Assembly: GCA_013397075.1 (NCBI GenBank)
Contig: VWZS01000635.1
Span: forward strand, 164,540-228,539
Length of the DNA stretch: 64,000 bases
From: Rhabdornis inornatus
Taxonomy: Eukaryota; Chordata; Aves; Passeriformes; Rhabdornithidae
Reading direction: 5' to 3'
In this document: positions 1 through 11,666 of the stretch, in pieces
Position numbering within the stretch: the stretch's first letter is position 1
Layout: each line of letters begins with the position of its first letter
Notes under the pieces: model-generated
The model's database searches: none
What the model saw: the letters and a program-made list of their open reading frames with translations, nothing else
What the model was told of the DNA's origin: nothing
Position numbers and translations under genes: made by a program

Positions 1-17
1 GATGGATGTGGGTGAGG

Positions 18-79
18 GATGATGGATGATGGATGGATGGATGGATGGATGGATGGATGGATGGATGGATGATGGATGA
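18..79 (+). repeat. Microsatellite (GATG)n
   Basis: About ten uninterrupted copies of ATGG are bordered by GATGAT variants. It lies at the extreme left end of the window and is likely length-variable. Confidence 0.95.
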
Positions 80-2178
80 ATGGGGTTCTTGGGCAAGTGC
101 TTAAACATTCCTGAAGGGACCAGGAGGTGGGTGTTGTTCTGTGTGAATTAGCACAGACTGCACGTTGGTACCTTCTGATGGTCACTCATGGTCTCGCCAT
201 GCCCAGCTCTCCCTGCCCAGGCAGTGTTTGGGCTCAGCTTTAATGTCACTGTAGCTTGGATTTACCATTTACAACAACGGTACTCAGTGACATTCAGTGA
301 AGGGAGTGTGATGAGCGTGAGTCATGTGAGATGTGGGGTGAGAGTGAGCTGGTCAAGCCTAGCACAGGTGTGAGCTGCACAGCGGAGGGAAGCAGGAATG
401 TTCTAGTGGTGTTGGCACTGGGATGGGTCATACCCTCAGATTGCCCATGGTCTGCACACTCCACTGAAAGCGAGGTTCAGAGATCTATGAAAAGATTCAG
501 CCACAGGTCAAGCAGCAACTCTGCTCTGCTCTGCCTTTTCAGAAGCAGGAAAATGTGTTTTATCCTGGTTCTCCTTGCTCAGTATAGTCTTATCCCTGCA
601 AACACTCTCTTAATTACATATCAAACTAGCAATAAGATGTGGCTTAGAGGCCCTAGATGAAGACACGGAGCCCTACTGCTGAGCTGGAAACCCTCAGTAA
701 AAATGGCTTAAGAACAGACTGATTGGGTTTTAAGAGCTCTGTAACTGATACACATCTTACTGTATCGTTAGGCCTCCATAAATCTGGTTCTAATAATCAC
801 TATTTACTGAGGTTTCACAGCTATGCCAGGGGTACATATCTGTTACCTTGTGGTCCAGCCTCAATAAATGTGTTTTTAATAATCAATTGGTACTTCAATA
901 ATAAACAATAATTGCTTTATTATATATGAATTTGAACAAGCTCTGCATTTCGTTTGCACTGAAATCACTGTCTATTTTTATTTTTTTTACTCTGAAGGAG
1001 CTTTTACTGACCAGCTATTGGTACTAGTGTGTGCCAAGCGTTACTGCTCCTTATAAAACATTGCTGACTTCACCTGATTTATAAGTCATGGAAATATTTC
1101 AGGGTTTTTTTTCTACCCCAAACGAAGCAATCTGTCAGGAGCTTCCAGGCAATCTTTGTAGGAGGAATGCTGCAGTCCCTCTTATGGATCATTAACTGGA
1201 AATGAACTTGGGGCCTTCAGATGTGAACACACTGCCTGCTGCCATACAACCCAGCAAGCCAACACTTTTAATTGACAGTACAAGTAACAGAGGTATGGCA
1301 TTCTAATCTTTTGCAGAAAAACAAAACAAAACAAAACAAATCAAAACAAAACAATAATTGAAAAGGAAAGTTGATTTCTTGCAATTCCATTGAGGAAGCT
1401 TAATTTTTTACAGAGTCTCAGCTCAGGTGTCCAGAGCCTGGTGCTCCAATGGCTTGGACATCTCTGCTCACCTGCCCTGAGTGCCCTCCCTGTGGTGGAT
1501 GTTGCCCTCTGAGAGCTCAGCAGGACAGGAGAGGGCTGCAGGAATGTCCTGTGCCTCCCTGACCACTCTGTGCTGCTTCCCAAACCGTGGTGCTCTGAAG
1601 AGAAGAGAGCTTTGGGCTTAGAAATGTGAGGTTTGTCTCCTTCCCACCAGTATCTAAGGAAGGTTCTTTCCAAGGCTGCACCAGGATTCTGCAGAGTGTG
1701 ATGACTTACCTCTGGACTTTGAGGGGCCATGTCTGAACAGGAGGTGAGGATTCACATCACTGTGCCCAAACACTCAATTGATTCATCCTGAATGTAAAAT
1801 CTTCTCTAATCTGAGATCTTTCCAGCCTTGTGTACCACCATAATTGGAAATATTTATGCACTCCTGAGGCACAGCAGGATTGTTCCTGTACCTGCACGGG
1901 AGAGAAACAGGCACCACTCCTTCAGCACCTTCTGCCTTGATATCACTTGAGCAAAGCTTTGAATCCAAGTCCTATCCCCACCTTCTCAAACATCCTTTCA
2001 GTTTGGGTCAGACCAAACTTCTCTCCCTGGGATGGAAGAGCCTTCTACAGCCTCCAGATGCACTGGCCAGAGCTGCACTCACTTTGCCACTCTGGTCCTG
2101 TGCCTGGAGTGAGTTCCACCCTGGGAACAGGAGGCCCTGATGTGGCCACAGCTATGGCTCCATGGCCTTTTTGGCTGT
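80..2178. other. Non-coding stretch, no gene seen
   Basis: Apart from the AAAAC tract, nothing recognisable. The part to about 1150 is AT-rich and contains AATAAA at several places (for example near 863), but no coding exon precedes any of them. Short open frames on both strands lack motifs, composition bias or plausible splice sites. Confidence 0.6.
1315..1354 (+). repeat. Microsatellite (AAAAC)n
   Basis: Seven or so AAAAC units with one AAATC interruption. No retroposon body is visible upstream, so it is not clearly a LINE or SINE tail. Confidence 0.9.
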
Positions 2179-2580
2179 CAGATTGCATTCAAAGGAGGCA
2201 AGGAGGAGGGGGAGGATAGGATAAAAAGGATTTATTACTCTGGGGAATTCAGGGGGCAAAAGACAAAAACGGAAGGGTGCAACAACTTAAATATGGGGAA
2301 GGTTCAAGGGGAGGATACAAATTATTAGCAAATTGGAGAAATTCTGGGGAGGGGTAAAAGGCAGGGTTTATAAAAGGCATTGTCCAGTGAGGGAGGGGGG
2401 GGGAAACTGAGTCACATGGACTAATGATATGTCCAATTTTAGGGGACACCCGAAGGGGAAGTCCAAGCAGGGGGTTGGCACAAAGTGGGATTGACAGGGA
2501 ATTCAGGATAGATTGATGAAGTTCGTGGGAGGGTGTAATTTTGGACTAAACCATTACCTTGGGCAGAACATACCGGTGAC
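2179..2580 (-). mobile_element. Possible LTR remnant, minus orientation
   Basis: On the minus strand the order is TGTTCTGCCCAAGG, then TATAAA (complement of TTTATA at 2368-2373), then AATAAA (complement of TTTATT at 2231-2236), then an end CAATCTGACA. The TATA to poly(A) spacing of about 140 bases and the TG...CA ends fit an LTR. I find no target duplication and do not recognise the family, so this rests on architecture only. Confidence 0.4.
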
Positions 2581-3224
2581 CAGAAACACACTGCAAGAGC
2601 CTCCAGCACCCAGCCGGGGCTGGCAGTGTCTCTGGGGTGGAGTGAGTGTTTATCCACCCCCACAGGCCAGCCCAGGGCAGGGATGGAGCGTGGTGGTGGC
2701 ACTGCCCCGTGGGTGCCAGGTGCCAGAGCCCACGGAGAGCCGCGTGCGTGTCCGCGTCCCTGGCGTGCGGCAGTGCCACGGCCAATTACAGCACTTCAAA
2801 CACAACGGGAGCAGGGCTCCCTGGCTATAATCAGGCAAAGGCAGGAATTCCCTTCTGCTGGGGCAGTCTGCTCCCATGACAAGAAGATTAGTGGCCTCCT
2901 CTTGTGATTGTCGAGCTCAGGGTTTTCCAGCCCACTTTAAGTCATTTGTGATTTTCTTTTCCCTGTGGTGGTTGTTTTGAGGGGCTGGTTTCATTCCAGG
3001 AGGGCAGGGGTCAAAGCATTTTTGGTGAAAGGCAGGGAACCATGTCCCTGGTGCCTGTTTGCTCACTCCTGGACTACCTCTGGACTAGTGATTTTTACAT
3101 CTGTCTGGATGTAACAGGGAGTGCACCAGCCCTCCCTGGGGAGTGTTAGCCCTGGGGGTGGTGTCTGCTGGACATCAGCTGGCCCATGGTGTTGAGAGGT
3201 GCAGTATTCAACACCTTGAGGGGT

Positions 3225-3500
3225 AGAAATCATACAATCACAAAACCATTTGGGTTGGAAAGGACCTTAAAGATCATTTTGTTCCAAAACCCTCGCCATG
3301 AGCAGGGACATCTTTCTTTACGCTGGGTTCTTCCAAGCCCCATCCAACCTGGCCTTGACCCTGAGAAGAGATGTGTCACCTCCTTCCAGCTGACTGCAGG
3401 GGGTTGCTGCTGGCAAAGCTGCTGCAGATGTTTGTCTTTGAGCAGTCCCATGTTGCCATTTGTCTCTGCTCCTGATAAATCCTGTTCCACCAGCTCTCTG
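3225..3500 (-). mobile_element. CR1 LINE, 5'-truncated 3' end
   Basis: The stretch begins AATCATACAATCACAAAACC and continues TTTGGGTTGGAAAGGACC and CCATCCAACCTGGCCTTGA. This is the antisense of a CR1 3' end, so the element lies on the minus strand with its tail near 3227. It is diverged and contains no reverse-transcriptase coding sequence. Confidence 0.8.
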
Positions 3501-6500
3501 TGTTCAGTTATAAATATCTGTGGTCAGAGCTGAGCTCAGCACTGTGGGGCCAGAGACCCACTGAGAGCTGTCCTGGGCTCCTGCTGGCTGCTGCTGCTGC
3601 CTGACAGCTCTCACTGCCTGTGGTGAGTGTGGATAAAGTCTTGAACACCTGTGCTGTGGTTTGAAAGGTCTAAAATGTCTAAAATGCCCATTTCTAGGAT
3701 GTAATTGAAAAGCCCCACGCTATGTATCTTTCTAGTTTAGTTTTTCTTATGAACTTTAAGATTTCTTATGTCATTGTATGCCACCACATTACTGAAGTTA
3801 GTGTAGCAGAGGGGAAATATCTTAATTCCATGTTTTGTCTCCTTTTTCTGCCCTTTTGGTTTAAACTAAGCTCTACAGGGGCTTGAGGATATTGTTTGTC
3901 AGAGCTGTAGAAAGGCTTTTGTGTCTAACTGCTTTTTTTCCTGTCTAACTCAGTTGAGTGCCATATTCCTCCCTTGACTCTTTGATATCCTAAGATTTTC
4001 TCCTGCTACAACAAAACTGCAAAACTTTTGACTTAAATGGATTTTTTTTGGTAACTTAATGCTACCTTTTCTGGAAAACAAGTCCTAGGCTTGAAAGCTA
4101 CTGCACAGTATCTCACGGGTTTACATCAAGGCAGATCAAAGGTCTCATTAGCAAAGCATATTCTGGACAATTGTAAATAAGAATAAGTTGTTTGTGAGTA
4201 CACTAAATGCTGTGGAAACATGTGAGAACCAGAGATGCTTGGGGGGGTACTGTTGTCAAGCTAGAATTCTGCATCAGAGACAAAACAATCACTTGACAGA
4301 CCAGAAACCTTAAAATCTAAGAAATCCTTGGAGTTTTGGGAGTTGGATTTCAGCTTATAGAAGCACACATCACTGAGACAAATAAGATCTTTCTCAAAAC
4401 CACTCAGGTGAGATAAACACAGGCTGCAGCTTTTAGTGAAGTAAATTGCCAGGCTGGTTCTGTGCTCAGAGCTGAGTGGTGCAATGAGCCCGTGTTCTAG
4501 AGACCCTCATTGTGGTTGTTTTGGGGGAGTTCATAATCCAAACCCCAAGTTCTCAAGCTGGGGGTTCTCACATGACCCTGGGGTCTTGTAGCCATGGGCA
4601 GGGAGGGGATATAACCCTGGCTGTGATCCTGTGAGCAGGATCCTTCCTTCCTGCTCTGTCTGTAATAGCCAGGACCCAAGATTTAAACTCGGGCAAGGTG
4701 AATAATTTTTGGAGGCTGGCAGATTTCCAAGTCACCCCTACTGTAGATATTACCCCTCATAAAGAGCACTGTGACATGCTCTGTCCTTGGGTTGGAATGG
4801 CATTTTCCTAGCAAATGACTCCACGGTGCACCTGGGATGCAGTGATTAACGAGGCAGGTTTGCATGAAGGATATGTAGGCAGGGAATCCTACAGGGCAGA
4901 GGGGAGGGAGGTGGTGGAACCCAGCTCAAGCCATCCAGCCAGCCCCAGGGCCCAGTATTTAGTCAGGTGCATCCCAGCTCATGTGGAACCCTCCTGTTAT
5001 CTTACCTTAAATAAAGCTTTAGTGGGATGTGTCAGACAGAGCAGTCCTGGCTCAGACACTATAGAGGGAAGTTTATTTAAGTAATTCCCAATGGGGCACT
5101 GGGTGCTTCCTGAGAATTAGGGACCTCTGGGCTCAATGTTCTCTGTCCAATCCTCAAGAAATGTCTCAAGCTGGCAGTCTGGTGGTGTGTGGAGGGGTGC
5201 AAGAGCTCCAGGGTGTGCTGGGTGGGTGACCCTGGCTCTGATGGCTCCTGGGTTAGCAGAACGGAGCAGAGACTTTAGCACAGCCTCAAGGGAATTCCTT
5301 GGCTCATTTAATTGCAGTGACTGTGAGCTGACTTCCCAAAAAGTCTTTGGAAAGCTCAGCTTTAGCATTCTCTGCCCTGGTCAGAGGGAGGTAACCACAG
5401 TTCTTTCCCAGCCCTTGAACTCCTGGGAACCCACACTGGTGCCCTGAAGCAGAGGATTTGGCTTGGTTCTCCTGAGATCATCTTGTTTGGTTTCCAGAGC
5501 ACATTATGTGTCTCTTGCAGTCTTGTAGAGTTTACTTTGTTTTGTTCCTATTCCCTTTTCAGTCCTGTCTGAAAAACCACTGAGCTTTCTAGTATTGTAA
5601 TAGCCATCATTAATAATAATACCTTTTAATTATTCTAGTTAGTATTTTTAAAGCATTTTCCTGACTACCTTCTTCTTTGCTAATTGTCTTCCTCCAGTGC
5701 CCTGAGGAAACCTGCACTTTCCAGAAGTTCTGAAGGGAAGGACAGGGGACTTGGCTCTGATATTTATAAATTTTTCCTAAATCTAGGAGATTTGTCAGCT
5801 GGTGGAGAAGAAATACAATTTTTTTATGGCCCTATTTGTGCCCAGAATGGGGAGATAATGGCCCCAGAACACCAGTAACCAAGTCAGGAAACACCTAAGC
5901 CTGAGATGGGAGGTCGGGGCCAGCTCCTGAGAAGGGGCTGTGGCTCAGCCCCTGCCTCACATCTGCTTGAGGAAGGGGCCAAGTGGAGCAGGAACTGCAC
6001 TTTGCTGTGCTGCCATTGTTCAGAAGGACATTGGAGCCCAGACTGGGGTATTCACAGGCAGGTGAGAGGGAACAGACGTGTTTGGAGCTGGAGATGAGTG
6101 CCCCTGAGGTGTGGATGCAGGGCAGGGAAGTGGGAGCAAGGGAATGGCAAGGTGTGCCCTGGCCTTCATTCTGAGCTGAGATGGAGCAGGAGGATTTGGA
6201 GCAGTTGTTTCCTGTAGCCCACAGAGCTGTATGAATCCCCCTTCATCCCTCCAAACATGCAGTGGCTGTTCCAGCTGCTCCACTAATGGCTTTTAACTCC
6301 AAACTTAAACTTAGGAACCCCTCAGTCCTGTGTCACTCTAATCTGTCTTGGTCACAAAAATCAGCAGATTATTCTGGGCTTTTCAGACCATCAAAAAGTC
6401 ATCTGCTCTTCCTCCCCTCTCCCATCTGCTTGAGGCCCTGGCACCAGCTTGGTTAAATAATGATGGTGATGGCATGAAGTGGCTGAGATAGGGTGTCAAT

Positions 6501-7901
6501 AGCCATGAACTTGGCTGGAGGAAGGGCTGCACTTGGTGTAAGGTCCATCTCAGCCTTGTGCCCTCAGCAGTGCCACTCAAGGACACCAGCACTATTCAGA
6601 AGTCATTTCCAGAGCAGTTGTCAAAAGCCCTCCAGACCTGGACCCTCGAGGTGAGGTGTCACTCAGAGCCAAGTGGGGCACAGTCTGGGCAGGAAAATCT
6701 GGGGAAGGTTTTCTGGCAGAGCCCAGCTCACATTTCACTTGCAGGTGTTTGAAACCAGGGAATTTCTGTGGCACGTTAAGTGAAAAACGATCATTTTGTG
6801 ATAAACTGTAATGAAAATTTCCAGCTAAGTCTGAATCCAGGTTTTCCTTTCATGCAGGCCCTTTTTTCTCAGCCTGTCCTCCCTTGGCTGTGCCCAGCCA
6901 GCAGCCTGCAGGATGCTGAGGAATTGTTAGTGACCAGGGCACCCTAAATGCCAGCAGCAGATGCAATAAAGGACTGTTCCTTCCCACTTGAAATGCCTGT
7001 TGCATTTGCCAGGCAGCTAGCACTGTAAATTCATTCTGGCTATTTAAAAAGACCTTTTAGAGCTTTTGAATGGTTTCTGGCTTATTCTGTGGCAATAAAA
7101 CCATAGTGCCTGAGAGTCAGACATTCAGGACCTTACCAAGTAACTAAACACAAGATACTTGGGAGAGTTGTGAAGTGCTTAGGAACGAGACAATTATTCT
7201 GGCCCTTATCCCATTGTTTGCCTGCTCATAATCACTGTCCTGGGCTCTGTCTGGTGGCATTTGGGATTAGCATGGAACAAAGAAATAGGGCAGGGGTTGG
7301 CAAAATGGGAATCCCACCTGCTGGGGGGTGGTGGAGCCACTGTGTGAAGAAAACAGGGAAAGAAGGGAAGTGAGGTGAATTTTCCTTCTTATCCTGCTGC
7401 ACAGAGCTCAAAAGGGAGATCAAACATGGCTTGTCTTGCCTGGTTATGTAAGGGCAGATTTCTCCCTTGCACACAGGAACCCGTGACAGTTTGGGCTCCA
7501 AATGCTAATTCTCTTGACCTGGGAGTGGTTCTTATTCCCTGAGGAATTCTACCACGAGACCCTGAGGAAAGCAGAGCTGAGCAGTGAGAGATTGCAGGGC
7601 TCAGCTGAGGCTCCACAGCATGGCTCTGCTTTTTTCTGCCACCCCTCACCCTGGGAGCTCTGGTGACAGGCTGCTGGTCACACAGCTGATGGAAGTGCCT
7701 TGCTGGAGGTGATTTTCCCCCAAGTGCATGCCTGCCCTGGGACACAGTTTGCCAGATGGCTCCCTGGCATCTGATCAGGGCTTTTCCATGCAGCAGGGAA
7801 GAATGTAGTTGTGAAGGCTGATAAATGGTCTGTGAAGATTGGTCTGATACCATTTTGGTCTTCTGGGAACAAGGACCTCATTGCAGATCAAATGTCTGAT
7901 C
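3501..7901. other. Non-coding flank, no gene seen
   Basis: No recognisable exon, RNA gene or mobile element. The open frames in 4497-7853, the longest 154 codons near 7389-7853 on the minus strand, have no family resemblance and overlap one another on opposite strands. Confidence 0.6.
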
Positions 7902-7976
7902 TTTAAACTGGCATAAATCAGCATAACTCTACCAAAGTTAATGGAGTTGTGCTGATTTACACCAGCTGAATTTAAA
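7902..7976. repeat. Old palindromic interspersed repeat (hairpin-forming)
   Basis: AAATCAGCATAACTCTACC and GGAGTTGTGCTGATTT form the two arms of an imperfect palindrome around AAAGTTAAT, with ACCAGCTGAA following. The phrase resembles, from memory, a non-autonomous palindromic element common in turtle, crocodile and bird genomes. It is too short to place in a family. Confidence 0.55.
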
Positions 7977-9431
7977 CCGTCAAAAATTATTCATTTGCTC
8001 TGTCTCTTCTCCACTTTTCCCCCCTCCCTGGATTAGAAATGAAGTCTATAAAGCTAATATGGTCCCTGCAGCAGCATAACTTCCACGGAGTGTTTGCTTG
8101 AAGAGGTTAAAAGCCCTATAAACTGCTTTAAATTCTCTAATAATAAAATGCAGATGCAAAGGGGAAGGATTTGATGGTCAATTAATACCGAAACCATCCA
8201 GTGCTTTGCATAGATCCTGCTCCTTGGCTTTGAAATACTATGCCCAATTAAAACCTTACCCAGAACTATACCAAGATTAAAAAAGTAATAATAATCTGCA
8301 GCACTCTAGGTAGCATGCTGCAGTTTTCAGGGTGCCTCTGAGCTATGCCTCATAAACTCTTGGATAAGATTTGTCTGGGTGTTTCCAACTGCAACTGCTC
8401 CTGGAGCAAAGCTGCAAAGCAGCATCCAGCAGGCAGAGCTGGAGAGAGGGTTATTTAATGGAGGAAAAGAGGAGGGGGGTAAGGAAAGCGTTGACAATCC
8501 CTTGTGCATTCTCCTGAAAGGAAAAGAAAATGATAGTTCCTGTAAAAGTTGTGCCCTTCAGCTGGGTTATCCAGAGGGTGCTGGGCTGGGCAGTGCCCAC
8601 AGAGTGGCTCTGGTTTGGGGATGGAACAGGATGACACAGCCTCAGCAAATCCCAGGAAGCTGCTTTGCAGCTGGGTTGAGCATCACTTGCTCCTGCTCTC
8701 AGGGGTGATGGCACTGGTGACCTGCCAGGGTGTCCCTGCATGTGATGGCCACTCCAAAGGAACAGTGCAGTCTACCCACAGGCATTATTTGGTGGAGCAG
8801 TGAGGTGGATGGCATCTGGACTTAGTAGCCCAGAAGGCAGAATGAAAGCCCTTTCTCTTTCAGTACTGCACACCAGCAGCAAGAGCTGAAGGAGCAGAAG
8901 GCAGTTTGGGCAGCAAGGAGCACCCACAATAATCCATCAGTGTAAAGCCATCCCCTTCCTGCCTCCAGAGCTTCTCACCAATATGGAAATAGATCACCTT
9001 GTTTTATGGCCCTAGTAATTTACTTGCTTTACTTGTGACAAAAGGAGGAAAAGTAGAGTTCTGCATCCCTGAGGTACCTGGGGACACTCCTTGAGGACTG
9101 AGCCTAACACAGGCTGCCTTGGCCACAGAGATCCCCCTGGGCTGCCAGGTTATCTGGGGTCTGCTCCTTGGCCAGCCCCTGCTGCTGCTGGATTTCCTCT
9201 GCATTTCTCAGACAGGAGGGATGGGTGCTGTATCACTGATCTTAACCACCAAAATCTCAGGTAGCTCAGACTGCTGTTGGTTTATTGGCCTGGTGCTTGT
9301 TGGATCTCAGGAATCTGGAGTTTTTGAGCTTTCTGTGCTTCCAGGCACAGACCCCCTGAAAAACACTGCTCTGGACCTGAAACCTTGGAGAAGACTTGGA
9401 AATATGAATAATCAGTTAGAAATCACAAATG

Positions 9432-9900
9432 TGTAGTGGGTTAGATGTGTGTATTTTCACTGGGTGATGAGTTTTAAATTTGAAAGTTTTACAGTATAGT
9501 AGTAGTTATAAAACAAAATGAAAATTTTTAAGTAGTGTCTTTTTCTTTGTTCATCTTCTTCTTCTTCCTTCTTCACAAAGCTTAAGTAGTAACCTTTAGT
9601 TGATCAGTCAAATGTCACTCTGAGAGTTGTAAGAATCTCTTATTGAGTCAAAAAATAAATGTTAAACTTCTATTAGTTTATTTAGCTGTAAAAAGCCTTA
9701 AAGCAAGCTCAGCAGTAGCCATTTTTCCCTACTTCTAGCAAAGAGCTAGAAGTACTGTCATACTTAGTATAAATTTTAATAAAATATAATAAACATCCAA
9801 ACCCGAACACAAAAATCATCTCGATCACCTTTCTAATAATCCTAGCTCTGAAATAAACCAAACAAAACTAATAACAAACCACTAATAAGTGGTGCAAAAC
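9432..9900 (+). mobile_element. Possible LTR or ERV-derived AT-rich segment
   Basis: The segment starts TGTAGTGGGTTAGATGTG and contains TATAAAA at 9507-9513, a TTC-rich run near 9546-9580 and AATAAA at 9654-9659, an LTR-like order with about 145 bases between promoter box and poly(A) signal. The AT-rich sequence that follows (to about 9900) is unlike its surroundings. Neither a matching 3' end nor a target duplication could be fixed. Confidence 0.35.
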
Positions 9901-11133
9901 CCAGCATACACCCCCACAGGTGCTCAGTGTTCACAGAACACCCCTTCAAGGAAAATTAATGCTTCGAATAGCAGAGCTCCAAGGAAGTGCAGCTCCTTTG
10001 CCATCAGTGTGCACACCCTCTGATGTGCACAGAGCTAACTGGTAACTGAGCAAAACCAGAGGTTTGGGCAGACACGTGGTGGTGGATTCTGCTGGCTCTG
10101 AACAGGAGGCATGGCAAGTCCATCTGTGAGCCATCTAAACCCTGATGGTAGCCCATCATGGCTTGTTATTCTCCCTCTGTCTCTCCTTCTCCTTTCATGG
10201 TTTTGTAAGGATGTGTAAAGTATACAAATTTTTAAAAGGAGCCATCAGAGCAACTAATAGACAGAATAAATCTGTCTCAGATGTTCTTTTGGGACAGGGA
10301 GTCTTCCAGGTGGGTCTTTAAGCTCAATTTAAATTGAAGGTTTTGATGTGTTTCTGTCTGAGCTCATGCACCTTCCTCAGCCCCATGATTTTAGCCCCAA
10401 ACTGTGTAAAATCTCAGAACAGATTGCCAGGGTTAAGGGGAATTGCCCAGGGCTGGGATACTAAAGCTATATGAATGGAGCATGATATAAAAGCATAATG
10501 GGGCTGATTTCTTAATTGCACAAAGGCCTCTCAACACTGTTTTGACAGCCTAAAGGGTCATTTACATCTGTTTTAAGCCATGTAAAAGCCTGATCCTCAT
10601 TACACATGTTGAAAAGAAAATATAATATGTACCACGACTAAGCGCCTTCCTACTGCCAAAGTGATGGAAAGAGACTTCAGTGTAAATAAGGCTCAGGGCT
10701 GTTTTCAGTTCCAGCACCACAAACGTGCCAGGGCAGAAGCAGGAAAGATGCCAAACATATTTATTTTGGCCTGGCTGGGTGTTTCTTCAGTTTTCTGTCT
10801 GCAGAAGAAAGTGGGTGCACATATTTTGGCTCTGCCTTGCCCAAGAGTCACCACAAGTGTCACCTCCCCCCTCGCAGGCAGGGACCAAGGACGTGTCCTG
10901 AAGGGCACTGCACAGAGGATGCTCTTGTTGGCCAGGACCTGGGGCAGCTCAATGAGCACTTTTGTGGTGAGGGTTGCAAGTTCTCCATTCCCAGCTGCTG
11001 AGCTGCTCCCAAGGATCAGCAGAAACTTTAAACCAGGCCAAAACTGAGACTGTACAAACTGACAAACTCTGTTTGTGTCAACTAAAGAAAACCAGTGCTC
11101 TGCTGGAAATGGGCTCCAGACTTTCTCCTCAGG

Positions 11134-11577
11134 TGATGCCTGGAGAGTTCCCTGGATCAGAGGCTGGGCAGTGCTAAAGGAATAAAGCAGGGATTTATTA
11201 AAAGCCCTTCAAAGGATTCACCTTGGGCACTGCAAGAGCCCGGCCGTGGCTCCAGCCAAGATGGACCCAAGATGGATCCGAGTCACGAGTTCTCACACTT
11301 GGATCACTTTGGGTCCATTTCCATCTTGGCCTTCATTGTCCAATTGCAGCTCCAGCTTCTGCAGTCCCATCCTCCCAGATTCTCTCCTCCATTCGCTGCT
11401 GTTTGCACTTTTTGGGGCTGAAGCTGCAGCGGTGTCCTTGGTTGTGGGGCTGGCAAAGGATTGTTTTGTGTGCCTGAGCTGGGAGGAGAACTTGCTGACA
11501 CTTTGTATGGAGTTCAGAGTCACACACCAATGCAGTGCAGAGTCTGGAAAACATGAAAACTAAAACTTAAGGCATCA
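11134..11577 (-). mobile_element. Solo LTR of an endogenous retrovirus (copy 1 of an inverted pair)
   Basis: This 444 bp element is bounded by TGATGCC and GGCATCA, a 7 bp terminal inverted repeat with the TG...CA ends typical of LTRs. It is flanked on both sides by CAGG (11130-11133 and 11578-11581), a 4 bp target duplication. On the minus strand it carries AATAAA (complement of TTTATT at 11194-11199) near its 3' end, as expected for an R region. No retroviral internal region adjoins it, so it is a solo LTR left by recombination. It is nearly identical to the inverted copy at 27903-28345. A 4 bp duplication suits a class I (gamma-like) virus; the family name needs a repeat library. Confidence 0.8.
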
Positions 11578-11635
11578 CAGGTAGAGAAGACATGGAGTAA
11601 CTGCTCAAAGATGTGAGTAGTTCCCTAAACAGAAC

Positions 11636-11666
<31 letters not shown>
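11636..11666 (+). repeat. Microsatellite (GAT)n
   Basis: About ten perfect GAT units, 55 bases beyond the solo LTR that ends at 11577. Confidence 0.95.
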
